This document shows, piece by piece, positions 32,787-41,450 of a stretch of DNA of 64,000 bases; the stretch's first letter is position 1, and the number at the start of each line of letters is the position of its first letter. Origin of the DNA: Exiguobacterium qingdaonense (GTDB taxonomy: Bacteria; Bacillota; Bacilli; Exiguobacteriales; Exiguobacteriaceae); NCBI RefSeq assembly GCF_018617855.1, contig NZ_JACSKY010000003.1:1-64000 (forward strand), read 5' to 3'. A program made the position numbers and the translations under genes. A model generated the notes under the pieces. The model searched no databases. It worked only from the letters and a program-made list of their open reading frames with translations, and had not been told where the DNA came from.

Positions 32787-33092
32787 ATGGAGTTACTTAC
32801 AATTGGAGTTGGTATTCTCGGAGTTCTGTCGTTAGGGTGGTTCTTTTATAGTCACTGGCTCGGGTTTAAAGGTGGCAATATCGTCATGACTCTTGATGAA
32901 CACTATACGAAGCTAGAAGAATATGTACCTGCGATCTTAACGAAGTTATACGAAGATGGAAAAGCCGCTCATTATCTAGGAGACCGCAAATTTGAAGTGG
33001 AAGGAAAACGTTATGTTCTCGTAGAACGGACCGTCCCGATCGGTCACGTTCCGACACAACAGACGGTGTTACAACCGGATCGCTCGTCATAA
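32787..33092 (+). CDS. Small membrane-anchored protein
   Basis: A 101-residue protein with an N-terminal membrane segment (residues 4-23) and a cytosolic domain (MTLDEHYTKLEEYVPAILTKL, KFEVEGKRYVLVERTVPIG). Third gene of the operon beginning at 32010. No family recognised. Confidence 0.6.
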   Translation: MELLTIGVGILGVLSLGWFFYSHWLGFKGGNIVMTLDEHYTKLEEYVPAILTKLYEDGKAAHYLGDRKFEVEGKRYVLVERTVPIGHVPTQQTVLQPDRSS

Positions 33093-33129
33093 ACAAAGGG
33101 AGTTCTCGACTTGAGAAACTCCCTTTGTT
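33092..33129. terminator. Bidirectional terminator
   Basis: AACAAAGGGAGTTCTC (from 33092) pairs with GAGAAACTCCCTTTGTT (to 33129) over a short loop, with A and T tracts on the two sides. It lies between convergent genes. Confidence 0.88.
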
Positions 33130-33159
33130 CATCTATTGATTTGGAGATATGAAGTTGAC

Positions 33160-34428
33160 TCAGGTACGATCCTCTTCGAATAGACGGTACCATTGGATCG
33201 CATCTTCGTTCAATAGTTTGAAGTGGGATCCGCTCTTCGAATTGGTCACGTATACGTCTGTTCCGTCATAACTGACGTCAAATGTTTGGGCACATACTCC
33301 TTGGAATAGAGTTAAATAGGGAGTCGGTGCAGGCGTCCCGGCATAGGATGTCGCATTTGCCCGTTCGATTGCACGGAAGAGAAAGTCAACTTCTTCTTTA
33401 GCTAAGTGCTGTAAAAATGGCGCATCCTTCGACTCTGTCCCGATTAGCGCCAAATCATGGAACAAAGCATGTCGCTTACCATTCAACGTTTCATAGATTC
33501 GCTCAGTCAGTTCCTCTCCATGTAAGAGTTTTGGCTGATGATACGTCAGTGAAACGTTCTGGCGATGCGCTACTCCGTCTTTCATAAAGGTGAAACTATA
33601 AAGCGGATAGCTGTGACCTGGTACAAGAACAGAGGGGATTTGTTCGGTCAACGTTGCACCGAGCATCTTTGAGATGTCGGCCTGCCCCGGTCGTAATACT
33701 TCCTTGTAGTCATCTTGGTCATGGCTCGTATAAATCGCGTATTCGATAAGGTCGTCTGACTTCTCCGTCCCGAGCCCAAACGACAGGTAGGGAGAGCGTG
33801 ATGAATGAATCGGAATGGTCAGGTGTTCTTCGCCTTCTGCTGATGTAAACGTCAATTCAAATTCACCGTTGAACGGCATCGTGAGATGAAAGAGGGTATG
33901 CTCGATTCCTTTTCGTTCCGGATAGGGCTCATTACCTATCGGTTGTTTCATCTCTTGTGCGAAATGCTCATATTCATGCGACTCGGCCGATCGAATTTTG
34001 GCAACTTCCGGATAAGCATCTGCTACATCTTGAAAATCATTTAAACTTTCAGGCATCGCGTTGATTTTTGTGACGTACGTAATCGAGTCGAGTTGACATT
34101 GTACGTACGATTTATTTTCGACAGTGAAAAAAGTAGCCGTCGGGAAAGCGGTCGAGGTAGTGGTGGCAGTCAACGGTTGGGTCAGTGTGACTGTCCCATG
34201 CCAACGTCTTTCTCCACTTGGAATTGTTGGGGCCGCATTGTCGGGTTGGCACAGTTCAATAATTGCTGCGCGATCGGATTCTGGCATTTCAACTTGTTGT
34301 CCGTTCGGTAACAGGGCACGTCCTTGATAGTATTCAGGAGCCGGTTGGAGTCGGAGTGCGCGTTCTTCCTCACACCCGAATAAAAAAAACAGGATAGCGA
34401 GGGTACTGAAAATCAGGTACTTTTTCAC
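33160..34428 (-). CDS. Large hypothetical lipoprotein
   Basis: A 422-residue exported lipoprotein with lipobox LFFLFGC near residue 19. I start at GTG 34428, nine bases after AAGGAG; the ATG six codons upstream includes that ribosome site in its own coding sequence. The mature part is beta-rich with several Cys (ELCQP, YVQCQL, GVCAQTF) that could form disulfides. I recognise no domain and assign no function. Confidence 0.7.
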   Translation of the reverse strand: MKKYLIFSTLAILFFLFGCEEERALRLQPAPEYYQGRALLPNGQQVEMPESDRAAIIELCQPDNAAPTIPSGERRWHGTVTLTQPLTATTTSTAFPTATFFTVENKSYVQCQLDSITYVTKINAMPESLNDFQDVADAYPEVAKIRSAESHEYEHFAQEMKQPIGNEPYPERKGIEHTLFHLTMPFNGEFELTFTSAEGEEHLTIPIHSSRSPYLSFGLGTEKSDDLIEYAIYTSHDQDDYKEVLRPGQADISKMLGATLTEQIPSVLVPGHSYPLYSFTFMKDGVAHRQNVSLTYHQPKLLHGEELTERIYETLNGKRHALFHDLALIGTESKDAPFLQHLAKEEVDFLFRAIERANATSYAGTPAPTPYLTLFQGVCAQTFDVSYDGTDVYVTNSKSGSHFKLLNEDAIQWYRLFEEDRT

Positions 34429-34525
34429 ATTGGTACTCTCCTTCAATGAATCACTTTCACTATTCTAGCACCATTTTTTTGTGACTTTAGTATTAGGAAA
34501 ATTAATGTGTTATTTCGAAAAAAAA

Positions 34526-34557
34526 TCAAAAAACCCGTCCAACTTGAACTGGACGGG
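34526..34557 (-). terminator. Terminator of the aldo/keto reductase gene
   Basis: On the minus strand CCCGTCCA pairs with TGGACGGG (arms 34550-34557 and 34534-34541) and is followed by TTTTTTG. It lies 158 bases past the reductase stop; the AT-rich stretch between (34558-34714) holds nothing else I can see. Confidence 0.85.
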
Positions 34558-34714
34558 GAGTAAAACCAAATATGTCTTATTTTTACTTTTTAACTTTTTG
34601 TCTATGTCGAATTTTGGCGAAAAAACGCTGATATCATAGGACTTTGAAAAAAGGTGATTTTTCTTCTAAATTATCAGTTTATAATTCATCGGGATTTACT
34701 TGATGAAGTTTCCT

Positions 34715-35611
34715 TTAATCGACATCTCGACCGCGTGCTGCCTTCAAAATTTCAAACCATTCTTCACGAGTCAGGTCGATTTGAAGTGCGTCAACACCTG
34801 TTTGAACACGCTCAATTTTCCCTGATCCGATGATTGGCATAATGTTTGCTGGGTGTTTAATGAGCCATGCGTAAACAATCGAGTCAATCCCACTCGCGTT
34901 GTGACGTGCACGAATCTCCTCAAGCTTTTCACGAAGCGGTGCGTACTGTTCATCTTTAAAGAGTTGACCTCCTGCAAGTGGGCTCCAAGCCATGAGTGGC
35001 ATCCGTTTTTCATGACAAAGGTCAACCGATCCATCTTCGAAGTGCTTCAATTGCATCGGCGACAGCTCAAGTTGATTCGTCACGAGCTGGAACGGGAGAC
35101 GTGATTGAAGCAAGTTTTGTGTCGATGGGACGTGGTTGGATACACCGAACTCGCGCACTTTACCGCTATCACGTAACGTGATGAAAGCCTCGGCCACTTC
35201 ATCCGGGTTCATGAGCGGGTCTGGGCGGTGAATCAATAATGTATCAATGTGGTCGATGGCGAGCTCTTTCAACGAACGCTCTGCTTGCGCGATGATATGC
35301 TCTTTTGTCGTATCATAATAATTGAGCGTTTGGTCTGGGTTGAACGACCCTGTTAACTTGATTCCCGTCTTTGTGACAATTTCCATTTGGTCGCGGAGTT
35401 CAGGTTTTAACTTTAGCGCTTCTCCAAATAGACCCTCACACGTATACCCACCATAAATATCTGCATGGTCAAACGTTGTGATGCCGAGTTCGAGACATTG
35501 CTCGATGAACGTAAGGCGTTCTTTCGGTGTCATATCCCAATCCGCGAGACGCCACATTCCGTGAACGACACGTGAAAATGATAGTTCTTCTGTTAAAGCG
35601 ATGCGTTGCAT
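34715..35611 (-). CDS. Aldo/keto reductase
   Basis: A 298-residue AKR barrel. The tetrad is visible as Asp48 and Tyr53 (FDHADIYGG), Lys81 (VTKTG) and His128 (LIHRPDP). The C-terminal IIGSGKIERVQ binds the NADPH phosphate. The sequence resembles the YdhF-type oxidoreductases common in enterobacteria and bacilli. Physiological substrate unknown. AAGGAGGAG precedes the ATG. Confidence 0.93.
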   Translation of the reverse strand: MQRIALTEELSFSRVVHGMWRLADWDMTPKERLTFIEQCLELGITTFDHADIYGGYTCEGLFGEALKLKPELRDQMEIVTKTGIKLTGSFNPDQTLNYYDTTKEHIIAQAERSLKELAIDHIDTLLIHRPDPLMNPDEVAEAFITLRDSGKVREFGVSNHVPSTQNLLQSRLPFQLVTNQLELSPMQLKHFEDGSVDLCHEKRMPLMAWSPLAGGQLFKDEQYAPLREKLEEIRARHNASGIDSIVYAWLIKHPANIMPIIGSGKIERVQTGVDALQIDLTREEWFEILKAARGRDVD

Positions 35612-35757
35612 ATTAACTCCTCCTTAGTTGTCAGTCGCCATCCATTATACGTCTTTAAGGAAAGAACGTCACTTGGCAATCATCCGAGCAGATTTTAGCG
35701 TCAAATGAGCTTGAATAAGCTATGATAATAAAGAGAAACAGGAGAGAGGCGTGACAG

Positions 35758-36369
35758 ATGAGGAACTATGATCAATATGCGGACGTCACTTTCGATCGGG
35801 TAGGCGACTCGTTTCAGGTGAAGGCGATGCACCCAGAGCTTCATTTACATGGGATTGGACGCAGTGCGGCCGTGTTTCGTTTAAAAGAAAAGGACCGTGT
35901 CATCAAAGTGTTTTTCCCAGGTTATGAACAAATCGCAATCGAAGAGGCGGCCATCTATGAAAAACTAAAAGGACTCCCTTATTTTCCGACTTGTTATGAA
36001 GCGGGTGACTCGTATCTTGTCATGGATTACATCGAAGGCAAGACGCTCTTCGAGTGCCTAACGGAAGGGATTTGGATTGATTCGACTTACATCAGTGTGG
36101 TGGACGAAGCACTACGCCAAGCGAGACTACTCGGATTGACCCCATCGGACGTCCATTTGAGAAATATTATTTTAACACCGAACGGACAAATTTTTTTAAT
36201 CGATTTGGCACGATTTAGACAAGGTCAGCAAATCGATCATCAGTGGGAAGATTTGAAACGAATGTATCGACTTTATCGTCACGGTTTCATACCGAAACGT
36301 TATAAGGCCGCATTCTTAAATCAAATCGCCTCCTTATATCGAAAGTTTGTGAACGACCCAGATTTTTGA
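35758..36369 (+). CDS. Small protein-kinase-like protein, YrzF type
   Basis: A 203-residue minimal kinase fold. It has G-GRSAAVF and VIKVFFP (the ATP-binding Lys near residue 50), YLVMDYIEGKTL as the hinge, DVHLRNIIL (near 131-139) as the catalytic loop with Asp in a shifted place, and LIDLARF as the DFG-like metal motif. Length and order match the YrzF-like putative serine/threonine kinases of bacilli. Activity is not certain given the unusual catalytic loop. Confidence 0.75.
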   Translation: MRNYDQYADVTFDRVGDSFQVKAMHPELHLHGIGRSAAVFRLKEKDRVIKVFFPGYEQIAIEEAAIYEKLKGLPYFPTCYEAGDSYLVMDYIEGKTLFECLTEGIWIDSTYISVVDEALRQARLLGLTPSDVHLRNIILTPNGQIFLIDLARFRQGQQIDHQWEDLKRMYRLYRHGFIPKRYKAAFLNQIASLYRKFVNDPDF

Positions 36370-36386
36370 GACGGGTCGTTTTTCTT
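36352..36386 (+). terminator. Terminator of the kinase-like gene
   Basis: AACGACCC (36352-36359) pairs with GGGTCGTT (36373-36380), then TTTCTTTT. It begins within the last codons of the gene. Confidence 0.85.
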
Positions 36387-36446
36387 TTGGCAATTAGGGA
36401 ACAAGGTTAACGTATCCGTCATGAAAAAAGAAAGGGGAATGATCAT

Positions 36447-36776
36447 ATGGCTCATCGCATCTATGCAAATGAACTTGAAATTCTCCACGAATGTGTGGAG
36501 ACGTGTAACTATTGCCTAGAATCCTGTTTAGAGGAAGAAGACGTCAAGATGATGGTCGATTGTATCCGACTCGACCGGGAATGTGCCGCTGCTTGTGCGT
36601 TTCTAGCTGAGGCGATGACTCGAGACTCGGCGTTTGTACCAGAGTTCGCTCGAGCGTGTGCCATCATCTGCAAAGCGTGTGCTCAAGAGTGCGAGAAACA
36701 TAAGCATGCACATTGCCAAGAATGTGCGCGAGTCTGTACGGAATGTGCTTCGATGTGTGATCGTTTGGCCGCCTAA
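36447..36776 (+). CDS. Four-helix-bundle copper-storage protein (Csp-like)
   Basis: A 109-residue, all-helical protein with 16 cysteines, mostly in C-x3-C and C-x2-C pairs along the helices (for example 16/20, 23/27, 46/50, 71/75, 78/82, 90/93, 97/100/104). This is the pattern of bacterial Csp proteins, whose Cys line the core of a four-helix bundle and hold Cu(I). There is no signal peptide, so it is cytosolic (Csp3-like). No copper pump or regulator is adjacent. Confidence 0.88.
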   Translation: MAHRIYANELEILHECVETCNYCLESCLEEEDVKMMVDCIRLDRECAAACAFLAEAMTRDSAFVPEFARACAIICKACAQECEKHKHAHCQECARVCTECASMCDRLAA

Positions 36777-36780
36777 GACG

Positions 36781-36813
36781 AGTGACTGGTCGATTGGACC
36801 GGTCACTTTTTTC
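36781..36813 (+). terminator. Terminator of the copper-storage gene
   Basis: AGTGACTGGTC (36781-36791) pairs with GACCGGTCACT with one G-U pair, then six T. Confidence 0.9.
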
Positions 36814-36867
36814 GTGTCTTTTGAATGCGGGATTCGTATAATGGAAAAAACGAAAAGGGGTAATGGC

Positions 36868-37380
36868 ATGATTCGTAACTGTCGACGAGACGATCTTCAG
36901 ATGATTTTACATATTTACAACGATGCAATTGTGAACAGTACAGCCGTCTATCACTATGAACCGGTGACGCTCGAGAATCGAGTCGCATGGTATGAGGAGA
37001 AGAACGCGCAAGATTGTCCGGTCATCGTATGGGTGGAGGATGACGTGGTCATGGGGTTTGCGACGTTTGGTCCGTTTCGTCCTTGGCCGGCGTATCATTA
37101 TACGGTCGAGCATTCGGTCTATGTGCATCCCGGATATCGCGGGAAAGGCATTGGCAACAAACTGTTAAAAGAAATCATCCGTATCGCAAAGGTGAGAGGA
37201 ATGAAGACGGTGATTGGTGGGATCGACGCATCGAACGTGACGAGTATCCGTGCTCATGAAAAAGTTGGATTCGTTCATTCCGGTACGATTCGAAACGCTG
37301 GGTATAAGTTTGGCAAATGGCTCGATCTATCCTTTTATCAACTCGATTTAGAAGGTCCCGCGGCGCCCACGGAAGGGTGA
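36868..37380 (+). CDS. GNAT acetyltransferase, phosphinothricin/methionine-sulfoximine type
   Basis: A 170-residue protein with the PAT-family opening IRNCRRDDLQMILHIYNDAIVNSTAVYHYEP and the acetyl-CoA loop VHPGYRGKGIGNKLLKEI (near residues 90-107), then GGIDASNVTSIRAHEKVGF. These enzymes acetylate phosphinothricin or, more often, methionine sulfoximine and related amino acids. The ATG after AAAAGGGG is used; the frame opens 78 codons upstream, inside the copper-storage gene. Confidence 0.9.
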   Translation: MIRNCRRDDLQMILHIYNDAIVNSTAVYHYEPVTLENRVAWYEEKNAQDCPVIVWVEDDVVMGFATFGPFRPWPAYHYTVEHSVYVHPGYRGKGIGNKLLKEIIRIAKVRGMKTVIGGIDASNVTSIRAHEKVGFVHSGTIRNAGYKFGKWLDLSFYQLDLEGPAAPTEG

Positions 37381-37416
37381 AGGATCTAAAGTACGATATA
37401 ATGAAGTTAGACTGCC

Positions 37417-37457
37417 GACGAATTAGGGCGTGAGATGCGGTCTAGTTCGTCTTTTTT
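37417..37457 (+). terminator. Terminator, possibly an attenuator for the next gene
   Basis: GACGAATTAG (37417-37426) pairs with CTAGTTCGTC (37442-37451) with one G-U pair, then six T. A perfect TATAAT (37397-37402) lies about 15 bases upstream, so the hairpin may end the GNAT transcript or sit in the leader of the next gene. Confidence 0.75.
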
Positions 37458-37513
37458 ATGAATTTTTGATTGTCGTAATATGTAAGCGTAATCGAGGGAT
37501 GGAGGGGGAGAAT

Positions 37514-37900
37514 ATGTTTTTGAGAAAAATGATTACTTTCCTCAGTATGGTTCCGTTATTCGTATTAATAGGGTGTAGCCAACAAGATCGGGAGCTGGTT
37601 ATTGGAAATTACACTGATGAGCAGACGATTGTTTTTTCTGAAAATAAGGTGACGGATGAAGAAAAGATTGAGGACTTCAAAACGATGATTGAAATGAGTT
37701 CAATCACAAATGAACGACCAGAAGGGCTTCCTCAATATGTAGTGACCATCAATAATCCAGCTGAATCAACGATGGAATTGATGGTGAACTTTTGGATAAG
37801 TGACAACAACGAGGTCGTTTTTTCAAAAGGTATGGAAAGTAGCGAATATTTCAAAGTTGATGAAGAAAACATCAAGGATGTAAATGAGCTCTTAGAATGA
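37514..37900 (+). CDS. Small hypothetical lipoprotein
   Basis: A 128-residue lipoprotein; the lipobox FVLIGC puts the lipidated Cys near residue 21. The mature part is a single acidic beta domain (EQTIVFSENKVTDEEKIEDFK, YVVTINNPAEST, MVNFWISDNNEVVFSKG). I start at the ATG after GGAGGGGG. AT content is higher than in neighbours. No family recognised. Confidence 0.75.
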   Translation: MFLRKMITFLSMVPLFVLIGCSQQDRELVIGNYTDEQTIVFSENKVTDEEKIEDFKTMIEMSSITNERPEGLPQYVVTINNPAESTMELMVNFWISDNNEVVFSKGMESSEYFKVDEENIKDVNELLE

Positions 37901-37989
37901 TTTGAATGGTTAAAAATGGTATATATTCTGTATGGATATGAGATAATGGCGAAGGGAATCTAAATCAAAAAAGAGGAGGATGGCACTTC

Positions 37990-38172
37990 GTGGGACAACG
38001 ATTTGTATTGAAGTCGAAACAGCATATGAGCGGGGGAATCATTAAGATTGTCATGGATCGCTATACGGGCGTTCATTACATAATGACTAGTGGATTAGGA
38101 TTGAGTGGGATGACACCTCTCCTAGATGAACATGGAAAAGTCGTGATTGAAAAGCCCCAATCGACTTCGTGA
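37990..38172 (+). CDS. DUF6440-type small protein
   Basis: A 60-residue protein starting at GTG ten bases after GAGGAGG. The pattern IKIVMDRYTGVHYIM, then LGLSGMTPLLDEHGKVVI matches short DUF6440 proteins, where a V-D--TGV-Y strand pair is followed by G-TPL-D-DGK. Function unknown. It ends before a strong bidirectional terminator. Confidence 0.7.
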   Translation: MGQRFVLKSKQHMSGGIIKIVMDRYTGVHYIMTSGLGLSGMTPLLDEHGKVVIEKPQSTS

Positions 38173-38191
38173 AATATTGAATGAAGAATTC

Positions 38192-38229
38192 ATACAAAAA
38201 ACCAGGCCGACAAGCCTGGTTTTTTGTAT
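38192..38229. terminator. Bidirectional terminator
   Basis: A perfect 16-pair stem (38192-38207 with 38214-38229), loop CGACAA, T tracts in both directions. It separates convergent genes. Confidence 0.95.
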
Positions 38230-38237
38230 TGACCGTA

Positions 38238-39695
38238 TTAAGAGAAAAACGGTTTGTACTCTCGACGTTCATGCATGACGGATACCCATTGGAGCGTCGT
38301 GAACTCTTCGAGTACCCATTCACCGTTGAAGCGTCCGAGACCAGAGTTTTTCTCGCCCCCGAACGGCATGTGCGGTTCATCGTTGACTGATTGGTCGTTG
38401 ACGTGAATCATGCCGGTCTCGACTTTTCGTGCGAAATTGGTCGCACGGTGGACGGTTCCATGTACGGCGCCGCTCAATCCATACGGTAATTCGTTCGAGA
38501 GACGGACAGCTTCTTCGTCATCTTTAAAGGAAAGAATGACCGCGACTGGACCGAAGATTTCATTTTTCGCGAGCGGCATGTCATTCGTGACACCACTGAG
38601 GACGGTCGGTTCGAGGACGTTGCCGTCCGCTGTCCCGCCAGTATGGACGGTCGCACCGGCGTCGACCGTTTTCTCGATTTGGTCTAAGATGCGATCGATT
38701 TGGTCGTGGTCGATGAGTGGACCGACTTGCGTATCTTTTTCGTTCGGGTCACCCGCTTTCAACTGTTTTACGCGCTCGACATAACGCTCCACGAACTCGT
38801 CATGAATCGATTCGGCGACGAGAATTCGGTTCGTCGACATACAGATTTGTCCTTGGTGGAAGAACTTACTGTACACGGCTGATTCGACGGCGCGGTCGAG
38901 GTCGGCATCATCGAGCACGACGAATACGTTATTTCCACCGAGCTCAAGTGCTGTCTTCTTCAGCAGACGACCCGCCTTCTCCGCAATTCCTTGCCCGACC
39001 TCGGTCGAACCCGTGAACGAGATGAGACGTGGAATCGGATGTTCGACGATTGCGTCCCCGATTTCAGACCCTCGTCCGACGACGACATTGAGCACACCTT
39101 TCGGAAGACCTGCTTCTTCAAAGAGTGATGCGAAAAGAAGCCCACCTGTGACCGGTGTCGCTGTGGCCGGTTTGACGACGACGGTATTTCCGGTCGCGAG
39201 CGCAGTCACAATCGATCGGACAGCCAAATGGAGCGGGAAGTTCCACGGGCTGATGATGCCGATGACACCGAGTGGTTTGCGATATACCCGGTTCTCTTTA
39301 TTCGGCACAATTGATGGTTTGATGAGCCCGTCCATACGGAACGGGAACGTCGCGGCTTCTTTGATGATGGCCATCGATGCGGCGAACTCACTCTCTGCCT
39401 TGATGCGTGTACTACCGGACTCTTTCACGAGCCAGTCGACGATAAAGTCTTTGTTGTCCATCGTCAGCTGGGCAAACTTCTCAATCAATTCACGGCGTGC
39501 TTGTGGAAGCATGTCGGCCCAGTCCGTCTGAGACGCTTTCGCTGCTTCATAAGCACGATTCAAGTCCTCTTCATCCGCTGATTGAATCGAGAAGAGCGTC
39601 TCGTTCGAGAACGGATTGACGTTGTCGATCGACTTTTCACTTGATCCATTTACCCACTCACCATTGATGTACATGTTCGTAAAATCTGTATGCAT
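38238..39695 (-). CDS. Aldehyde dehydrogenase, aromatic-aldehyde type
   Basis: A 485-residue NAD(P)-dependent ALDH of full length. ISPWNFPLHLAVRS, ELGGNN (general base Glu near 256) and the catalytic Cys in FHQGQICMSTNRI (near 290) are present. The opening TDFTNMYINGEWVNG and overall sequence resemble the benzaldehyde/vanillin dehydrogenase YfmT of Bacillus, which is a suggestion only. AAAGGAG precedes the ATG; the frame is open 33 codons upstream without a ribosome site. Confidence 0.93.
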   Translation of the reverse strand: MHTDFTNMYINGEWVNGSSEKSIDNVNPFSNETLFSIQSADEEDLNRAYEAAKASQTDWADMLPQARRELIEKFAQLTMDNKDFIVDWLVKESGSTRIKAESEFAASMAIIKEAATFPFRMDGLIKPSIVPNKENRVYRKPLGVIGIISPWNFPLHLAVRSIVTALATGNTVVVKPATATPVTGGLLFASLFEEAGLPKGVLNVVVGRGSEIGDAIVEHPIPRLISFTGSTEVGQGIAEKAGRLLKKTALELGGNNVFVVLDDADLDRAVESAVYSKFFHQGQICMSTNRILVAESIHDEFVERYVERVKQLKAGDPNEKDTQVGPLIDHDQIDRILDQIEKTVDAGATVHTGGTADGNVLEPTVLSGVTNDMPLAKNEIFGPVAVILSFKDDEEAVRLSNELPYGLSGAVHGTVHRATNFARKVETGMIHVNDQSVNDEPHMPFGGEKNSGLGRFNGEWVLEEFTTLQWVSVMHERREYKPFFS

Positions 39696-39822
39696 ATTTG
39701 AACACTCCTTTGTTTTTTCTTCACCATAAGAAGTATTCACTTGTTTTAGAAAAATAAACATATCAATGTATTGGATTTGGTAAACTTGAATCAATTAAAT
39801 TCAACAAATTTAGGAGCAAACG

Positions 39823-40182
39823 ATGAAAACTTGCTGTGTAAATTTCTTCCTTTTAGTGCCTTGGGCATTTTTTGTGGCGGCAATGGATTATATATGGGGT
39901 TTTCCATTTGGATATTTGATTGTACCGATTGTTATCTGGTTGGTAACGAAACAAGCTTTGAAGTATACACGTATACGTTTCGTTTTAGTTCCTTTGGTCG
40001 GATCGTATGGTTTGTCGATTTATTTAGCCTATTTGTTTGAGAATGATTGGGGATATTTCTTCAAGCCATTGAATCTGATAGGGATTGTTCATACGTGGTC
40101 GGTCGTGACATTGATTGGGGTACTCGTGATTTTGATTTATCATGGGGCTCAAAAAGTAAACCAGTCATCTAATGAACATTGA
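39823..40182 (+). CDS. Integral membrane protein, unknown function
   Basis: A 119-residue protein with about four hydrophobic segments (6-24, 27-45, 55-72, 88-108). AGGAG lies before the ATG. AT-rich relative to its neighbours. No family recognised. Confidence 0.6.
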   Translation: MKTCCVNFFLLVPWAFFVAAMDYIWGFPFGYLIVPIVIWLVTKQALKYTRIRFVLVPLVGSYGLSIYLAYLFENDWGYFFKPLNLIGIVHTWSVVTLIGVLVILIYHGAQKVNQSSNEH

Positions 40183-40266
40183 AAGGGGGATACGTCATAT
40201 CTCCCTTTTTTGATGTTCGTTTCTACTTCCTGTACAGTTAGACGAAGAGAGGGGTTAGAAAGAGAC

Positions 40267-40944
40267 ATGAAACGTTATGAAGCGATTTTATTTGATATTG
40301 ATGACACACTGTTAGACTTTAAACAAAGCGAACACGTCGCCTTAGAGCAGTTACTCGCATTCTACAACGTGCGGATGACGGATGAAGTGAAGGCGCGCTA
40401 TGTCGACATCAACACCGGCCTATGGCGCGCATTTGAGCGCGGCGAAGTGGATCGTGAGGAAGTGCTCGTCGGGCGGCATACAAAACTGTTCGATTCACTC
40501 GGACTAAAGGTCGATGGATCATATGTCGAACAGCAGTATCGTGACTATTTACATGCAGGTGTACACATGATTGATGGCGCTATGGAGGTCGTGCAAGCGC
40601 TGAGCAACGACTATCCTCTTTACATCGTCACAAACGGTGTGACGGAGACGCAGTTCAAGCGATTAGAGTCATCGGGACTATTGCCGTACTTCCAAGATGT
40701 ATTCGTATCGGATGCGACCGGCTCACAAAAACCGATGAGACCTTTCTTTGACTACGTCTTCAATCGAATCCCGAACGTGGCACCAGAGAAAGGTTTGATT
40801 ATCGGTGACTCGGTCACGGCAGATATCGCCGGTGGGCGGATGTATGGGTTGGATACGTGTTGGTTCAATCCGAATGAAGTAGCTGCGACGACGGAGTCGA
40901 CGTATGAGATTCGCCGCTTGGACGAGTTGAAATCTCTTCTCTAA
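40267..40944 (+). CDS. HAD-family pyrimidine nucleotidase, YjjG/YfnB type
   Basis: A 225-residue HAD hydrolase. Motif I is FDIDDTLLDF (nucleophile Asp9), motif II IVTNG (near 120), motif III Lys in SQKPMRPFF (near 156) and motif IV IGDSVTADIAGG (near 179-190), so the active site is complete. The subfamily pattern fits YjjG-type nucleotidases that remove phosphate from non-canonical pyrimidine nucleotides. The ATG at 40267 starts directly at the fold. Confidence 0.9.
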   Translation: MKRYEAILFDIDDTLLDFKQSEHVALEQLLAFYNVRMTDEVKARYVDINTGLWRAFERGEVDREEVLVGRHTKLFDSLGLKVDGSYVEQQYRDYLHAGVHMIDGAMEVVQALSNDYPLYIVTNGVTETQFKRLESSGLLPYFQDVFVSDATGSQKPMRPFFDYVFNRIPNVAPEKGLIIGDSVTADIAGGRMYGLDTCWFNPNEVAATTESTYEIRRLDELKSLL

Positions 40945-40945
40945 G

Positions 40946-41395
40946 TTATGGAAGATTGATGGAATGACTCGGTAAGCGATTCGGTAGGTGAGCAAGCGCT
41001 TTTGGATAGAGCGTGACGTCTTGTAGACGTTCAAGTTTTTGCCAACGATAGATGAGGTGGTCTCCTTCAGGGCCGTAAAACTCTCCGTCTTGGAACGGGA
41101 GGTCACCGTCTACATAAAAGTACAGTCCAATCTCATGAAACGGTTGGTCGTTGTAGGTAAACAAGTTCTCGTGCACGAAGGCGAATGAAGTATCGGTCAC
41201 TCGCATGTTCAACTCTTCATGTAGCTCGCGTGCGAGAGCGGTTGCGGCATCCTCACCGAGCGTGACGCGACCACCCGGCAATGCCCAAAAGTCATCCCGG
41301 ACGTTTCGGTGAATCAATACGTGACCGTCTTTCAAAAAAATACCGGCGACGCGGTAATTGAAGACGCCATGTTCTGTCGGAAATACGAGATCCAT
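40946..41395 (-). CDS. NUDIX hydrolase
   Basis: A 149-residue NUDIX domain. The box reads GGRVTLGEDAATALARELHEELNM (near residues 41-64), matching Gx5Ex7REUxEE with the last positions HEEL. It hydrolyses a nucleoside diphosphate linked to an unknown moiety. It is convergent with the HAD gene with one base between stops. Confidence 0.9.
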   Translation of the reverse strand: MDLVFPTEHGVFNYRVAGIFLKDGHVLIHRNVRDDFWALPGGRVTLGEDAATALARELHEELNMRVTDTSFAFVHENLFTYNDQPFHEIGLYFYVDGDLPFQDGEFYGPEGDHLIYRWQKLERLQDVTLYPKALAHLPNRLPSHSINLP

Positions 41396-41450
41396 CTATA
41401 TCACTTCCAATCTTTGTAATCCATTCTAGTATACCTGAAGGAGGGGTCGT

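Noticed and set aside
36634-36867. Extended N-terminus for the PAT-type GNAT gene
   Set aside because: The extra 78 codons run through the copper-storage gene and its terminator in another frame; the ATG at 36868 has its own ribosome site.
39013-39531. 172-codon plus-strand frame inside the aldehyde dehydrogenase
   Set aside because: It is the antisense mirror of conserved ALDH motifs and has a low-complexity composition.
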